DNA of 64,000 bases from Erysipelatoclostridium sp. An173 (GTDB lineage: Bacteria; Bacillota_I; Bacilli_A; Erysipelotrichales; Coprobacillaceae): contig NZ_NFKR01000001.1 of NCBI RefSeq assembly GCF_002160495.1, positions 117,969-181,968 of the forward strand. Reading direction: 5' to 3'. The position numbers and the translations under genes were made by a program. Every line of letters begins with the position of its first letter. The first letter of the stretch is position 1. Positions 45,721-54,964 of the stretch are shown here, piece by piece. Below the pieces are notes generated by a model. The model saw only the letters and a program-made list of their open reading frames with translations, was not told the DNA's origin and made no database searches.

Positions 45721-47070
45721 TTAATACTCCCTTTTTATCAAGATATCACCTGGTGAAATCTTACCAACATAAATTGCTGATATAATCATTGATAATAAAC
45801 AAATTATTCCTGTTGTTATTATTAAAATAGTTATTGAATTTATATCTAGTGAAACATTAAAATCAAGACCATCTATACTTTGAAATGAACTGGTAATAAT
45901 AGTATTTTTGTCATATGTATCAATATTATTTTCATCGTTTTCATTAACAATATTTGGTACTACAATTATAATTTGCTCATTATTGGTAGTTGTATTTAAA
46001 GAATTTATTATTGTATTATTTAGTATTCTTCCTGTTGATAAACATATAATCAACGCCACGACTGCTATCATGGCAATATTTAAAAATTGTTGTAAAATAA
46101 TTTTTATTTTACTTTGGCCTAAAGATAAAAATATTTCGATTTCATTGTAATGCTTTTTTAATAATGATAACAATATAACTCCTAAAATAATTGCTCCAAT
46201 AATTATTATAATTATTATAAATACAGTTGCTGTAGTCTCCATTTTTTGAAAATTTGTGATATCTCGTTGATATGTAAGTAAATTGGTTTCTAGCGAAAAG
46301 TTATTAAAATCAATATTACTTTGTTTATTAGCTAAATTCATAAATTTATCAACATTTTTTAAATCATCTAAATAATAAACAGCTAAAGTTAAATCATCAT
46401 TATTTGTTAGTGTTTGTCCTATTGATAAATCAGTATAAATTGTATTAAGCAAATCACTTTGTTTTGCCTGATTTAAAGTTCGATAATTTTTTATTTCATA
46501 AATACCTACTACTTTTAATTCTACTGATGTTGATTGATTATTAGATGAGTATATCGTAAATGTATCGTTAAGATTTAGGTTATTATTATTGGCTAAAGTC
46601 GTTTCAATTACACAATTATTAGTTCCAGCATCATCATTAGTTAACAGACGTCCTTCAATTAATTCATTAATATTATTAGTAAAATCATTCAAATTAGTCA
46701 TTGAAGAATTAGCACTAATGATAAATCGATTATTATTTTGATTGTCATCATTTATATCAATTCTAATCGGATTTATTTGACTACTATTAGATTCAGTTGC
46801 AATATTATAATTATAATTCTTTACATATTGAAAATTACTTAATTGATTGGCCATATCAATTGTAATCTGGCTAGCAGTTTGACTATCATTATTTGGCATC
46901 AATGTAACTTCATTATTGGAATTTGCATATATTTGTTCAACCAAACTATTACTAGTTTGTCGGATTGCTAAAGCACAAATCAATAAATTCACTAATATAA
47001 TTATTACCAAAAGTAATAATACAGTTTTGCCAATATTCTTTTTAAAACTTAACAAAGCATTTTTAACCAT
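45721..47070 (-). CDS. FtsX/MacB-type ABC permease
   Basis: This 449-residue protein has one N-terminal membrane helix (about residues 15-37), a large Asn/Thr-rich extracytoplasmic domain (about 40-285), and three C-terminal helices typical of FtsX-like permeases. Such MacB-class proteins move signals or peptides rather than import solutes. I start at the ATG at 47070 with a TAGGAGGA site. It forms a two-gene unit with the degenerate ATPase. The micro-ORF and acetyltransferase genes lie upstream. Confidence 0.85.
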   Translation of the reverse strand: MVKNALLSFKKNIGKTVLLLLVIIILVNLLICALAIRQTSNSLVEQIYANSNNEVTLMPNNDSQTASQITIDMANQLSNFQYVKNYNYNIATESNSSQINPIRIDINDDNQNNNRFIISANSSMTNLNDFTNNINELIEGRLLTNDDAGTNNCVIETTLANNNNLNLNDTFTIYSSNNQSTSVELKVVGIYEIKNYRTLNQAKQSDLLNTIYTDLSIGQTLTNNDDLTLAVYYLDDLKNVDKFMNLANKQSNIDFNNFSLETNLLTYQRDITNFQKMETTATVFIIIIIIIGAIILGVILLSLLKKHYNEIEIFLSLGQSKIKIILQQFLNIAMIAVVALIICLSTGRILNNTIINSLNTTTNNEQIIIVVPNIVNENDENNIDTYDKNTIITSSFQSIDGLDFNVSLDINSITILIITTGIICLLSMIISAIYVGKISPGDILIKREY

Positions 47071-47178
47071 ATTACATCCTCCTATCATAACTATAAGGAC
47101 TAATATCGAAAATAAAATCATACAATTATGTAAAAAAATAGGAAACATCCCATTTTATAAATATTATCGAAAAAAATA

Positions 47179-47212
47179 AAAGCCAGGATATTTATAGTTT
47201 TATCCTAGCTTT
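47179..47212 (-). terminator. Terminator after the 30-codon peptide gene
   Basis: A 12-bp stem with one mismatch (47179-47190 and 47201-47212) is followed on the minus strand by UUUUAUUUUUUU. It separates the peptide gene from the permease gene. Confidence 0.75.
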
Positions 47213-47254
47213 ATTGATATCATTTTGATTAAATATCATTCTGATTTATCAACA

Positions 47255-47347
47255 TTAATAATATTGTTTTTTACCTGATACAACTATTTGATCATCACCT
47301 AATTGATCTTTTGCATTATCGTTATTAGTTTGTTTTTTAGGTTTCAT
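47255..47347 (-). CDS. 30-residue peptide gene, possible leader or bacteriocin-like peptide
   Basis: The frame starts at the ATG at 47347 after a strong GAGGTGA ribosome site (47353-47359, 5-base spacing) and has its own downstream terminator. The peptide starts MKPKKQTNNDNAKD, continues QLGDDQIVVSG, and ends KKQYY. The acidic helix with Leu and the VSG end resemble double-glycine leader peptides (pattern L..D.L..VSGG), but only one Gly is present. It has no Cys and no membrane helix. A run of six A at the SGKK codons could hide a frameshift. It lies upstream of an FtsX-type ABC pair. Function is unknown. Confidence 0.5.
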   Translation of the reverse strand: MKPKKQTNNDNAKDQLGDDQIVVSGKKQYY

Positions 47348-47400
47348 TAAAATCACCTCATTTATATTATGGTCAATTTTAATTTTAAAATACTAATTAT

Positions 47401-47832
47401 TTAAAAAATTATATTTTTCCAAATCATCGTGTACTCTTTTTCACCTGTATCAGTATCTGTACTTGAATTTTGAATTTTAAAATTTTCTCTTTGATAAAAA
47501 TTTACAGCTTTAGTATTTTTTTGATACACATTCAATTTTAATTGTTGTTTTATTTCTTTTACATAATCTAATAGCTGTTTACCAATACCCATAGATTGTT
47601 TTTGATTACAAACAAAAATTCCTGCTATATAATCATTGATTAACCCAATAAATCCATAAATATTGTTATTTATTTCATAAACATATACTTCTGCCTGGAC
47701 GATCATTTCTTTTACCAGTTTAAAACTATCATACCAATAATGTGGTGAAATAAATTGATGAGCTTCAATATTAGCAGTTAACCAGATTTCCATAACTATA
47801 TCAATATCTTTTCCTTGTAGCTTTCTAATCAA
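47401..47832 (-). CDS. GNAT-family N-acetyltransferase
   Basis: This 143-residue protein has the GNAT fold, with the acetyl-CoA loop QKSMGIGKQLL and a C-terminal AVNFYQRENFKI strand. It acetylates an unknown small molecule or protein. The start is a TTG at 47832 with a TAGGAG site. It ends 42 bases before the peptide gene's ribosome site and may be co-transcribed with it. Confidence 0.82.
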   Translation of the reverse strand: MIRKLQGKDIDIVMEIWLTANIEAHQFISPHYWYDSFKLVKEMIVQAEVYVYEINNNIYGFIGLINDYIAGIFVCNQKQSMGIGKQLLDYVKEIKQQLKLNVYQKNTKAVNFYQRENFKIQNSSTDTDTGEKEYTMIWKNIIF

Positions 47833-47862
47833 AATATATTCTCCTATACGTAAATTAAAAAG

Positions 47863-47887
47863 GTGATAGAATCTAAGATCCTATCAC
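47863..47887 (-). terminator. Terminator of pfkA
   Basis: The stem GTGATAG/CTATCAC extends by further pairing to an 11-bp stem with a 3-base loop, then a U run on the minus strand. Confidence 0.85.
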
Positions 47888-47900
47888 GCATTTATCTTCA

Positions 47901-49016
47901 TTATTCGTCTCCAAAACAAATACCAATTGCTTTTGCTGCTTTTACTAATTCACCATTAGGGTCAACATGTTTTTGTTTACCAAATTTAGCATCACCAATT
48001 ACTTCTTCTAATGAAGTATAAGTCATTTCTTCACCTTTTAAAGTAACAACGTTACCAAATTTACCATCTTTAATTAATTCAAGAGCTTTTACCCCAAAAC
48101 GAATTGATAAAATTCGATCGTATGCTTGGATATCACCACCACGAATAATATGTCCTGGATTTACAGAACGTACTTCATGGTTTTTAATTGCTTTTTCTAA
48201 GTCATCTGCCACTTTTGCAGCTAATCCTGAATAACGTACTGGATCAGGACTATCTTCTACAATTTTACCAATTACTTTTGTTCCATCAGCGTATTTTGCC
48301 CCTTCTGCAACAGCAATTACTGTATAAGGATAACCTTCTTTATCACGTTTTTCTACGTGTTTTACAATGTTTTCAATTGTAAATGGTATTTCAGGAATCA
48401 AAATACAAGAAGCATTTCCAGCCATACCAGCATATAATGCAATCCATCCTGCATCACGTCCCATCAATTCGCAACAAATTATACGATGATGAGATTTTGC
48501 AGTCGTATTTAAACGATCAATAAATTCAGTACCTACAGATAATGCACTAATAAAACCATAAGTTAAATCAGTTGCTGGTAAATCATTGTCCATTGTTTTT
48601 GGAATTCCAATTACGTTAACACCTTTTCTTGAAAAATCACGAGCACTTGTTAAAGTACCGTCACCACCTAAAACAACTAATACATCTACTCCAGCTTTTT
48701 TTAAGTTTTCAACACCTACATCTGAAACGTCTTTTCTAACTTTTCCACCTTTACCATCATCTACTAAATAGTCGAATAAGTTATCTTTGTTTGAACTATA
48801 TAAAATAGTTCCTCCTTCTTTGTAAATATTTTCAACCTTGTCTACTGTTAATTCTATGTAATCATTGTTATAAAGACCACGGTAACCATAAACATATCCA
48901 ATTACTTCATAACCATATTCGTTAATTGCTGCTTTTGTTACTGCTCTAATAACAGCATTTAAACCTGGACAGTCTCCACCTCCAGATAATAATGCGATTC
49001 TTTTTATATCTGCCAT
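47901..49016 (-). CDS. pfkA: 6-phosphofructokinase (mixed G/K type)
   Basis: This enzyme phosphorylates fructose 6-phosphate in glycolysis. At 371 residues it is longer than the 320-residue ATP-PFK of Bacillus. G120 in GGDGT marks an ATP-type donor site, whereas K140 in PKTMDND is typical of PPi-type enzymes. That pair defines the mixed group III PFKs, several of which use ATP. The ATG at 49016 has a GGAGGG site. It is a single-gene unit. Confidence 0.92.
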   Translation of the reverse strand: MADIKRIALLSGGGDCPGLNAVIRAVTKAAINEYGYEVIGYVYGYRGLYNNDYIELTVDKVENIYKEGGTILYSSNKDNLFDYLVDDGKGGKVRKDVSDVGVENLKKAGVDVLVVLGGDGTLTSARDFSRKGVNVIGIPKTMDNDLPATDLTYGFISALSVGTEFIDRLNTTAKSHHRIICCELMGRDAGWIALYAGMAGNASCILIPEIPFTIENIVKHVEKRDKEGYPYTVIAVAEGAKYADGTKVIGKIVEDSPDPVRYSGLAAKVADDLEKAIKNHEVRSVNPGHIIRGGDIQAYDRILSIRFGVKALELIKDGKFGNVVTLKGEEMTYTSLEEVIGDAKFGKQKHVDPNGELVKAAKAIGICFGDE

Positions 49017-49081
49017 ATATATCCCTCCATGAGTTCTATTATAAGATTTTTCGAATTAAAACTCAACAAAAATGTTAACGT

Positions 49082-49645
49082 TTACAAAATTTCATTATCT
49101 TTTAAATATTTAATTAATTTATTGACCGGCAAACCGATTACTGTTTCTAAATCACCGTCTATTGTTTCAACTAATCTTTTCCCTTCACCTTGAATTGCAT
49201 AAGCCCCTGCTTTTCCCTGCCATTCATTTAACGATAAATATTGTTTAATTTCTTCATCAGTTAAGTCTTTAAATTTTACTTTAGTAGCGTCATGAAAAGT
49301 TGTCACTTGGTTTTGATCGATTATTGCAACAGCTGAATAAACAGTTTGAATTTTTCCAGATAAAAAACGGAGCATGTCAAAAGCTTCTTGATAATTTTTA
49401 GCCTTTCCTAGCATCTTTTCATCTAAACAAACCATTGTATCACTGCCAATAATAACGTCTTGAGGATATTTTAATGAGATTGGTAAAGCCTTTTGATAAG
49501 CTAATTTTTCTAAACGTAAAGGAAGTGTTAAAGACATATCTAACACTTCCTCTATTTCCTGATAATCAACTATAAAGTCGATATGATGTAATTCTAGCAG
49601 CTCTTTTCTTCTTGGTGAACTGCTAGCTAAAACAATCTGTCTCAT
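49082..49645 (-). CDS. maf: Maf-family nucleotide pyrophosphatase
   Basis: This 187-residue Maf protein hydrolyses nucleoside triphosphates (dTTP/UTP type) to limit misincorporation or affect septation. The N-terminal ASSSPRRKELL motif and the GSDTMVCLD segment are typical. Its ATG overlaps the pnp stop by one base (TAATG), so translation is coupled to pnp. Confidence 0.93.
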   Translation of the reverse strand: MRQIVLASSSPRRKELLELHHIDFIVDYQEIEEVLDMSLTLPLRLEKLAYQKALPISLKYPQDVIIGSDTMVCLDEKMLGKAKNYQEAFDMLRFLSGKIQTVYSAVAIIDQNQVTTFHDATKVKFKDLTDEEIKQYLSLNEWQGKAGAYAIQGEGKRLVETIDGDLETVIGLPVNKLIKYLKDNEIL

Positions 49646-51789
49646 TATTCAGATTTTGGTGCATCAGCTTTTGTTTCTTTTTTCAAAGGCTTTGGTAAAA
49701 GCGCCTTTCTAGAAACATTAACTTTACCTTTATCATCAACTTTAGTAACTTTAACTTTGACAATATCCCCAACTTTGATAACATCACCCATTTTTTTGGT
49801 TCTTTCATAAGCGTAATCAGAAATATGTAAGAAAGCATCGGTTCCTTCGAATAAATTAATAAACGCATAATTATCTTCAACTCTAACTGCTTTTCCATCA
49901 TACACTTCGCCAACTTGAGCCTTTTTAACAATCTTTTCAATTAATGATACTGCTTTATCAATTGCTTCCTGGTTATGATGATAAATAACAACTGTTCCAT
50001 CTTGTTCAATATCAATTTTAACACCATCTGATTGATCAATAATTTCATTAATAGTTTTTCCACCTTGACCAATAACTGATTTAATTTGATCAGGATCAAT
50101 TTTAATCATTTTAACTTTAGGTGCATATGGTGATAATTCGTCGCGTGGCTCACTAATAGTTGCCATCATATTAGCCATAATTTCTTTTCTAGCTTCTTTA
50201 GCTTGTGCTAAAGCTTCTTGAAGAATTTCTTTAGTAATACCATCAATTTTTATATCCATCTGTAACGCACAGATTCCTTTATCAGTTCCAGCAACTTTAA
50301 AATCCATATCTCCAAGGTGATCTTCCATTCCTTGAATATCAGTTAAAATTGTATAATCATCGCCTTTTTTTACAAGTCCCATTGCTACACCAGCAACAGG
50401 TGCTTTAATTGGTACCCCTGCTGCCATTAATGACATTGAAGAAGCACAAATTGAAGCTTGTGATGATGAACCGTTAGATTCTAACACTTCTGATACAACA
50501 CGAATAGTATATGGGAATTCATCTTCGCTTGGAATTACTTGAGCTAAAGCTCTTTCACCTAAAGCTCCATGTCCAATTTCACGACGTCCAGGCGCACCCA
50601 TTCTACCTGTTTCCCCAACTGAATATGGTGGGAAATTATAGTGATGCATAAAACGTTTTTGATCTTCTAACCCTAAACCATCAATTTTTTGATGTTCACC
50701 GATTGCCCCTAATGTAGTAACTGACAATACTTGAGTTTCACCACGAGTAAATAAAGCTGATCCATGAACACGTGGCAATAAATCAATTTGTGAATCTAAT
50801 GGTCTAATTTCATTTAATTTACGACCATCTGGTCTAACTTTATCTTCAGTAATCAAACGACGTACTTCATCTTTTTCTAAATCATGTAAGATGATATCTA
50901 CTTGTTTCATTACATTAGCTTTTACTTCATCACTTTCATATTCTTTATTATCATATTCCTCATTGACTTGTGCTATTAATTTATCAATAGCGTCATATCG
51001 TTCTAATTTACCTGGAATTGAAACAGCAGCGACCATTTCTTCTTTAGCACGCTCACTTACTTCAGCCACTAAATTTTCATCTAATTCAAATAGTGGTACA
51101 TCGATTTTTTCTTTACCGCATGCTTCAATAACTTTTTCTTGGAAAGCGATTAATTCTTTAATTTTTTCATGTCCAAATAATAATGCTTCTAGCATTACTT
51201 CTTCACTGACTTCTTTAGCATCAGCTTCTACCATGTTAATAGCATCTTTAGTTCCAGCTACTTCCAAATTAATTAATGATCTTTCTAATTGTTCTGGTGA
51301 ACCATTAACAATAAATTCACCATCTACTAAACCAACATTAACCCCAGCAATTGGTCCATTAAAAGGAATATCAGAAATACATAATGCTAAAGAAGCACCT
51401 AACATTGCTGTCATTTCAGGAGTAGCATCTTGATCTACTGATAAAACAGTATTAATACTTTGTACTTCATTTCTAAAACCATCAGCAAATAATGGTCTGA
51501 TAGGACGATCGATCATTCGAGCAGTTAATGTTCCATGTTCACTTGGTCGCCCTTCACGTTTTAAAAATCCGCCTGGAATTTTACCAACGGAATATAATTT
51601 TTCTTCATATGTAACTGTTAATGGAAAAAAATCAACATCTTTTGGTTCTTTTCCAGCAACAACAGTTGATAAAATAACTGTATCATTATATCTAACTAAT
51701 ACAGCACCATTAGCCTGTTTAGCTAACTCTCCCACTTCAACACTTAGATTTTTACCATAAAAATCCATACTAAACACTTGTTTATTCAT
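49645..51789 (-). CDS. pnp: Polyribonucleotide nucleotidyltransferase (PNPase)
   Basis: PNPase degrades RNA 3'-5' by phosphorolysis and can add tails. Two RNase PH domains (about residues 1-230 and 310-545) flank a helical region. A KH domain ([12 protein letters not shown]) and a C-terminal S1 domain ([20 protein letters not shown]) follow. The length of 714 residues is standard. The ATG at 51789 has a GAGGTGA site. It forms a unit with maf and is divergent from a TPR/cold-shock gene. Confidence 0.97.
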   Translation of the reverse strand: MNKQVFSMDFYGKNLSVEVGELAKQANGAVLVRYNDTVILSTVVAGKEPKDVDFFPLTVTYEEKLYSVGKIPGGFLKREGRPSEHGTLTARMIDRPIRPLFADGFRNEVQSINTVLSVDQDATPEMTAMLGASLALCISDIPFNGPIAGVNVGLVDGEFIVNGSPEQLERSLINLEVAGTKDAINMVEADAKEVSEEVMLEALLFGHEKIKELIAFQEKVIEACGKEKIDVPLFELDENLVAEVSERAKEEMVAAVSIPGKLERYDAIDKLIAQVNEEYDNKEYESDEVKANVMKQVDIILHDLEKDEVRRLITEDKVRPDGRKLNEIRPLDSQIDLLPRVHGSALFTRGETQVLSVTTLGAIGEHQKIDGLGLEDQKRFMHHYNFPPYSVGETGRMGAPGRREIGHGALGERALAQVIPSEDEFPYTIRVVSEVLESNGSSSQASICASSMSLMAAGVPIKAPVAGVAMGLVKKGDDYTILTDIQGMEDHLGDMDFKVAGTDKGICALQMDIKIDGITKEILQEALAQAKEARKEIMANMMATISEPRDELSPYAPKVKMIKIDPDQIKSVIGQGGKTINEIIDQSDGVKIDIEQDGTVVIYHHNQEAIDKAVSLIEKIVKKAQVGEVYDGKAVRVEDNYAFINLFEGTDAFLHISDYAYERTKKMGDVIKVGDIVKVKVTKVDDKGKVNVSRKALLPKPLKKETKADAPKSE

Positions 51790-51913
51790 TCTTTCACCTC
51801 ATCTATTATCTTAGCCATTATAACATAAAAAATTTCTTTTCAAAACAATTTCTTACCTTAACTACTGCAAAAGAGAATAAAAAGATGTTATAATAGTAAT
51901 CAGAGGTGAGTTT

Positions 51914-53170
51914 ATGAATGAAAATGAATTAAAAAGTTTAGAAGTATACAATGAAAAGTTTAAGGAGGATCCTACTTCTTTTAATGATTTCCAAGCCAAT
52001 GATTATATTAAGCTGTTAAAGAAAAGTGATAATAATGAAGAAGCTATTGAAGTCGGTAAAACTTTCATGTCACAATGTCCAAATTTAAGAGGATACTTAA
52101 ATCAATATGGATATGCTCTTTACAATAAGTATATTAATATTGATGATGAAAAAATCCAGGAAAATGAAAATCTATTCTTTAGTATTTTAGATGACATTTT
52201 AGCAGTATGTAAACAAGAACGTTATTCGCCAATGGAACCTGCTGTTAACAGAGCAATTAAATACTTACAAAGAGTAAAACCAAATGATCCTGATAAATTA
52301 ATCGAAGTTCTTAATTTACTTGATCCAAACCTATTAGATGACAAACCTTTTACTAATGATGAAGGTAAAGAATTTGAATCTAAAAAAGAACGTTACTATC
52401 GTTTAAAAGTTAAAGCTTTATATGAAGCAAAACGTGCAAGAGAATGTGTTGAAACAGCAAATAATGCTTTAGCATTACCTATTAAATGGCATTTTAACAC
52501 TTTACAATGGATCAATTATCAAAGAGCTTGTTCTTTAGTTGATTTAGAACAATATGATGAAGCTAAAAAGATTTTCTTATCTTTACATAATCATATTCGC
52601 AGTGTCAATTTCTATGAAGTTTTATATAAAACATATTCTAAAACTGGTAATATCAAAGAAGCAAATGCTTATTTACTTTATGAATTCTTTGAAAATGGAT
52701 ATTCTATTAATCATTTAGGAATTTATCAAAGATTAATGGAAGCTACTCAAAGAACAAATGATCCTATGTTAATAGAAATCGTTGATATTTTCTTAACTAA
52801 ACTTTGTCAAGAAAATAATCGTGACTATACACCTGTTGGTGATTATGGTGATAAATATAAAGATCAAAATTCTGAATATTTATACGATGAATTATATGAA
52901 AAAGTTATGAATAATCTTGATAAATATGTTGAAAGAGTTGAAGGTACTGTTGTTCATTACAATAAAGAACGTGGTATTGGAACTATTTCTCGTCATGATC
53001 AAGATGGTATTTTCTTTAGACAAGCTGATTATGTTTACGATGAAGATGTACAACGCCGTGATAAAGTTGAATACACTCCATTAGAAACATTTGATCGTAA
53101 GAAAAATGTTGTAACTAGCAAAGCTATTTTAATTATTACTACTGAAGAGTACATTAATTTTGGTTATTAA
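51914..53170 (+). CDS. TPR-repeat protein with C-terminal cold-shock-like domain
   Basis: This 418-residue protein has about 340 residues of helical repeats of the TPR type (for example the YDEAKKIFLSL and TGNIKEANAYLL helices). A small beta domain follows at about residues 343-405, with EGTVVHYNKERGIGTIS and DGIFFRQADYV. These match the RNP1/RNP2 strands of cold-shock/OB domains, suggesting RNA or ssDNA binding. I do not know a named family with this exact layout. The ATG at 51914 has an AGAGGTGA site and a TATAAT lies at 51889-51894. It is divergent from pnp, so an RNA-related role is plausible but inferred. Confidence 0.7.
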   Translation: MNENELKSLEVYNEKFKEDPTSFNDFQANDYIKLLKKSDNNEEAIEVGKTFMSQCPNLRGYLNQYGYALYNKYINIDDEKIQENENLFFSILDDILAVCKQERYSPMEPAVNRAIKYLQRVKPNDPDKLIEVLNLLDPNLLDDKPFTNDEGKEFESKKERYYRLKVKALYEAKRARECVETANNALALPIKWHFNTLQWINYQRACSLVDLEQYDEAKKIFLSLHNHIRSVNFYEVLYKTYSKTGNIKEANAYLLYEFFENGYSINHLGIYQRLMEATQRTNDPMLIEIVDIFLTKLCQENNRDYTPVGDYGDKYKDQNSEYLYDELYEKVMNNLDKYVERVEGTVVHYNKERGIGTISRHDQDGIFFRQADYVYDEDVQRRDKVEYTPLETFDRKKNVVTSKAILIITTEEYINFGY

Positions 53171-53180
53171 GATAACAGTT

Positions 53181-53209
53181 AAAAGGCAAAGATCAATTCT
53201 CTGCCTTTT
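53181..53209 (+). terminator. Terminator of the TPR/cold-shock gene
   Basis: The stem AAAAGGCA/TGCCTTTT is followed by GTTTTAT. It separates this gene from the convergent regulator gene. Confidence 0.75.
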
Positions 53210-53250
53210 GTTTTATCCGATTTTTTTGCTACAAAAGATTCTTTTAAATA

Positions 53251-53628
53251 TTATTCATCCCTATTTTTTAAATATGCCTGCATTGCTTTAATACTTTCAT
53301 CTGAAATTACATGTTCAATCAAACAAGCATCCTTATCAGCAATTTCCTCATCAATATTTAAAACCTCTATAAATAACTTTTTAATAGTCTGATGTTTATT
53401 AGAAAAAAATTCAGCCATTTCAATCCCTTTAGGCGTCAATTTTATATCAGAATATTTCTCATAGTTAACATAGCCATTTTTAGATAAAACAACAACCGCA
53501 TTATTAACACTTGGTTTAGATACCCCTAATCTTTTAGCGATATCACTAACCCGAGCCTTTTTCCCGTCTAATGAAAGCTCATAAATTAACTCTAAATAAT
53601 TTTGCATCGCAATTGTCATTTCTTCCAT
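53251..53628 (-). CDS. DtxR/MntR-type metal-dependent repressor
   Basis: This 125-residue protein has the DtxR winged helix (LGVSKPSVNNAVVVLSKNGYV, residues about 34-54) and a short dimerisation/metal domain with HVISDESIKAM. The SH3 domain is absent, as in MntR. It may sense Mn or Fe. It is divergent from a ZIP transporter gene, which is a likely target, and it may also act on feo. The ATG at 53628 lies after a GGGGTGG stretch. Confidence 0.87.
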   Translation of the reverse strand: MEEMTIAMQNYLELIYELSLDGKKARVSDIAKRLGVSKPSVNNAVVVLSKNGYVNYEKYSDIKLTPKGIEMAEFFSNKHQTIKKLFIEVLNIDEEIADKDACLIEHVISDESIKAMQAYLKNRDE

Positions 53629-53651
53629 TCAATACCACCCCTAATGGAATT

Positions 53652-53680
53652 ATAATAGCATAAAACGGTTATTTTCTCAA
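53652..53680 (-). promoter_or_regulatory. Sigma-A promoter of the DtxR-type gene
   Basis: A TTGAGA -35 box (53675-53680) and a TATTAT -10 box (53652-53657) are 17 bases apart. Confidence 0.75.
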
Positions 53681-53734
53681 TACTGTGCCCATAAAGAGCA
53701 ATTAGAAAAGCATAAAAATAATTGAGGTGAAATA

Positions 53735-54529
53735 ATGAAATTTTTATTATCATTAAATCCAATTACTATTGTTTTTTTAGTAGCTACATTTAATTGGTTG
53801 ATGACTTTTTTTGGAGCTTCATTGGTTTACTTTGTTAAAAACGCTAATAAAAAATTAATTTGTGTGGCTTTAGGCAGTTCGGCCGGAATAATGATTGCTG
53901 CCTCCTTTTTTTCTTTGCTTCTTCCTGCTAAAGAGCAATTAGAAAATAGTGGCAAAATCGCGTTATTAATGATTCCTGCTGGCTTTATCTGTGGGGTCTT
54001 ACTTTTAATGACCTTTGATAAACTATTACCTCATGAACATATGATGACTCATGTCCAGGAAGGTATCAATCCTAGTCGTTTTTCTAAAAATAAATTATTG
54101 ATGTTAGCTATGACTTTGCATAATATACCTGAAGGGTTAGCGGTTGGCGTAGCTTTTGCTGGAGCTGCTAATGGTAATTATTTAAGCGCTATAATTTTAG
54201 CAATTGGAATTGGTATTCAAAACTTCCCTGAAGGTACTGCAATTGCTTTGCCGATGTTACAATGTGGAAAAAGTCGTTTTCAAGCCATGATGTATGGCCA
54301 ATTTTCTGCTCTAGTTGAAGTCCCAGCTGCTTTAATAGGCTTTATTTTTGCTAGCATTACTAATGTTACACTACCTTTTATATTATCTTTTGCTGCTGGA
54401 GCTATGTTTTTTGTTTGTATCGAAGAACTTATTCCTGAAGCAAATGCAACTGAGGGTATTGATTTAGGGACAATAAGCTTCATGATTGGCTTTGTAATTA
54501 TGATGTCTTTAGATATTTTATTATCATAA
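53735..54529 (+). CDS. ZIP-family metal transporter (ZupT-like)
   Basis: This 264-residue protein has about eight membrane helices. The metal-binding pair HNIPEG (H129 onward) and QNFPEG (near 161) marks the ZIP family. A cytoplasmic loop with HEHMMTH precedes helix IV. It imports Zn, Mn or Fe. The ATG at 53735 has a GAGGTGA site. It is divergent from a DtxR-type repressor, so metal-responsive control is probable. Confidence 0.9.
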   Translation: MKFLLSLNPITIVFLVATFNWLMTFFGASLVYFVKNANKKLICVALGSSAGIMIAASFFSLLLPAKEQLENSGKIALLMIPAGFICGVLLLMTFDKLLPHEHMMTHVQEGINPSRFSKNKLLMLAMTLHNIPEGLAVGVAFAGAANGNYLSAIILAIGIGIQNFPEGTAIALPMLQCGKSRFQAMMYGQFSALVEVPAALIGFIFASITNVTLPFILSFAAGAMFFVCIEELIPEANATEGIDLGTISFMIGFVIMMSLDILLS

Positions 54530-54534
54530 TATTT

Positions 54535-54582
54535 AAAAGAGAAATAATTGTTATGTCTTATCATTTCGATTCTTTCTCTTTT
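54535..54582 (+). terminator. Terminator of the ZIP gene
   Basis: AAAAGAGAAA (54535-54544) pairs with TTTCTCTTTT (54573-54582) around a long loop. The tail is A/U-rich. Confidence 0.6.
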
Positions 54583-54636
54583 TAAATAATTACTTATAGT
54601 TAATAAATGCTGTAAGGATTAAAAAATTTTTACATA

Positions 54637-54665
54637 TTGACAAAAACGTTTCAATACCGTATTAT
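54637..54665 (+). promoter_or_regulatory. Sigma-A promoter of the aromatic-type ABC importer
   Basis: A perfect TTGACA -35 box (54637-54642) and a TATTAT -10 box (54660-54665) are 17 bases apart. Confidence 0.85.
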
Positions 54666-54671
54666 TTTTTT

Positions 54672-54927
54672 AAACAATTATTTAGACAAAGACATTGAAG
54701 TGAACTAGTAAATATGGCTTAGACATCAGAGATATTGTGGTTGGTGAAAACAATACGTTAAGACATATTGAATTCATCATGGAGTTGGATTGCTGATATG
54801 TAGGCAGTTACCGGTTGTTGACCGTTATCACAAACAAGTTTCATACTTACTAAGGTTATTAATGCGAATTAATAGCAAATTTGGGGTGGTACCACGACTT
54901 TGTCGTCCTCTTAGGAGGACTTTTTTT
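54672..54927 (+). promoter_or_regulatory. T-box riboswitch, predicted Phe (UUC) specifier
   Basis: Stem I carries the AGUA/GAA loop E pair with the codon UUC (54773-54775) immediately after GAA (54770-54772), followed by A. The T-box core GGTGGTACCACG is at 54885-54896, and the terminator stem GTCCTC/GAGGAC (54905-54920) has a T run to 54927. The leader controls an ABC importer. Confidence 0.88.
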
Positions 54928-54964
54928 GTTTAAAGAATTGAAAGAAACGAAGGGAGAGTTTTTT

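Noticed and set aside
48188..48382. Leu/Gln-rich open frame opposite pfkA
   Set aside because: It is an antisense shadow of a conserved gene with no ribosome site and repetitive low-complexity residues.
50891..51433. 180-codon open frame opposite pnp
   Set aside because: It is a shadow of the pnp reading frame, Ser-rich, without a ribosome site or recognisable domain.
54780..54782. UGG (Trp) as specifier of the second importer T-box
   Set aside because: It lies five bases beyond the position after the loop E GAA, where UUC sits. The closely similar Tyr leader in this window uses the codon right after GAA.
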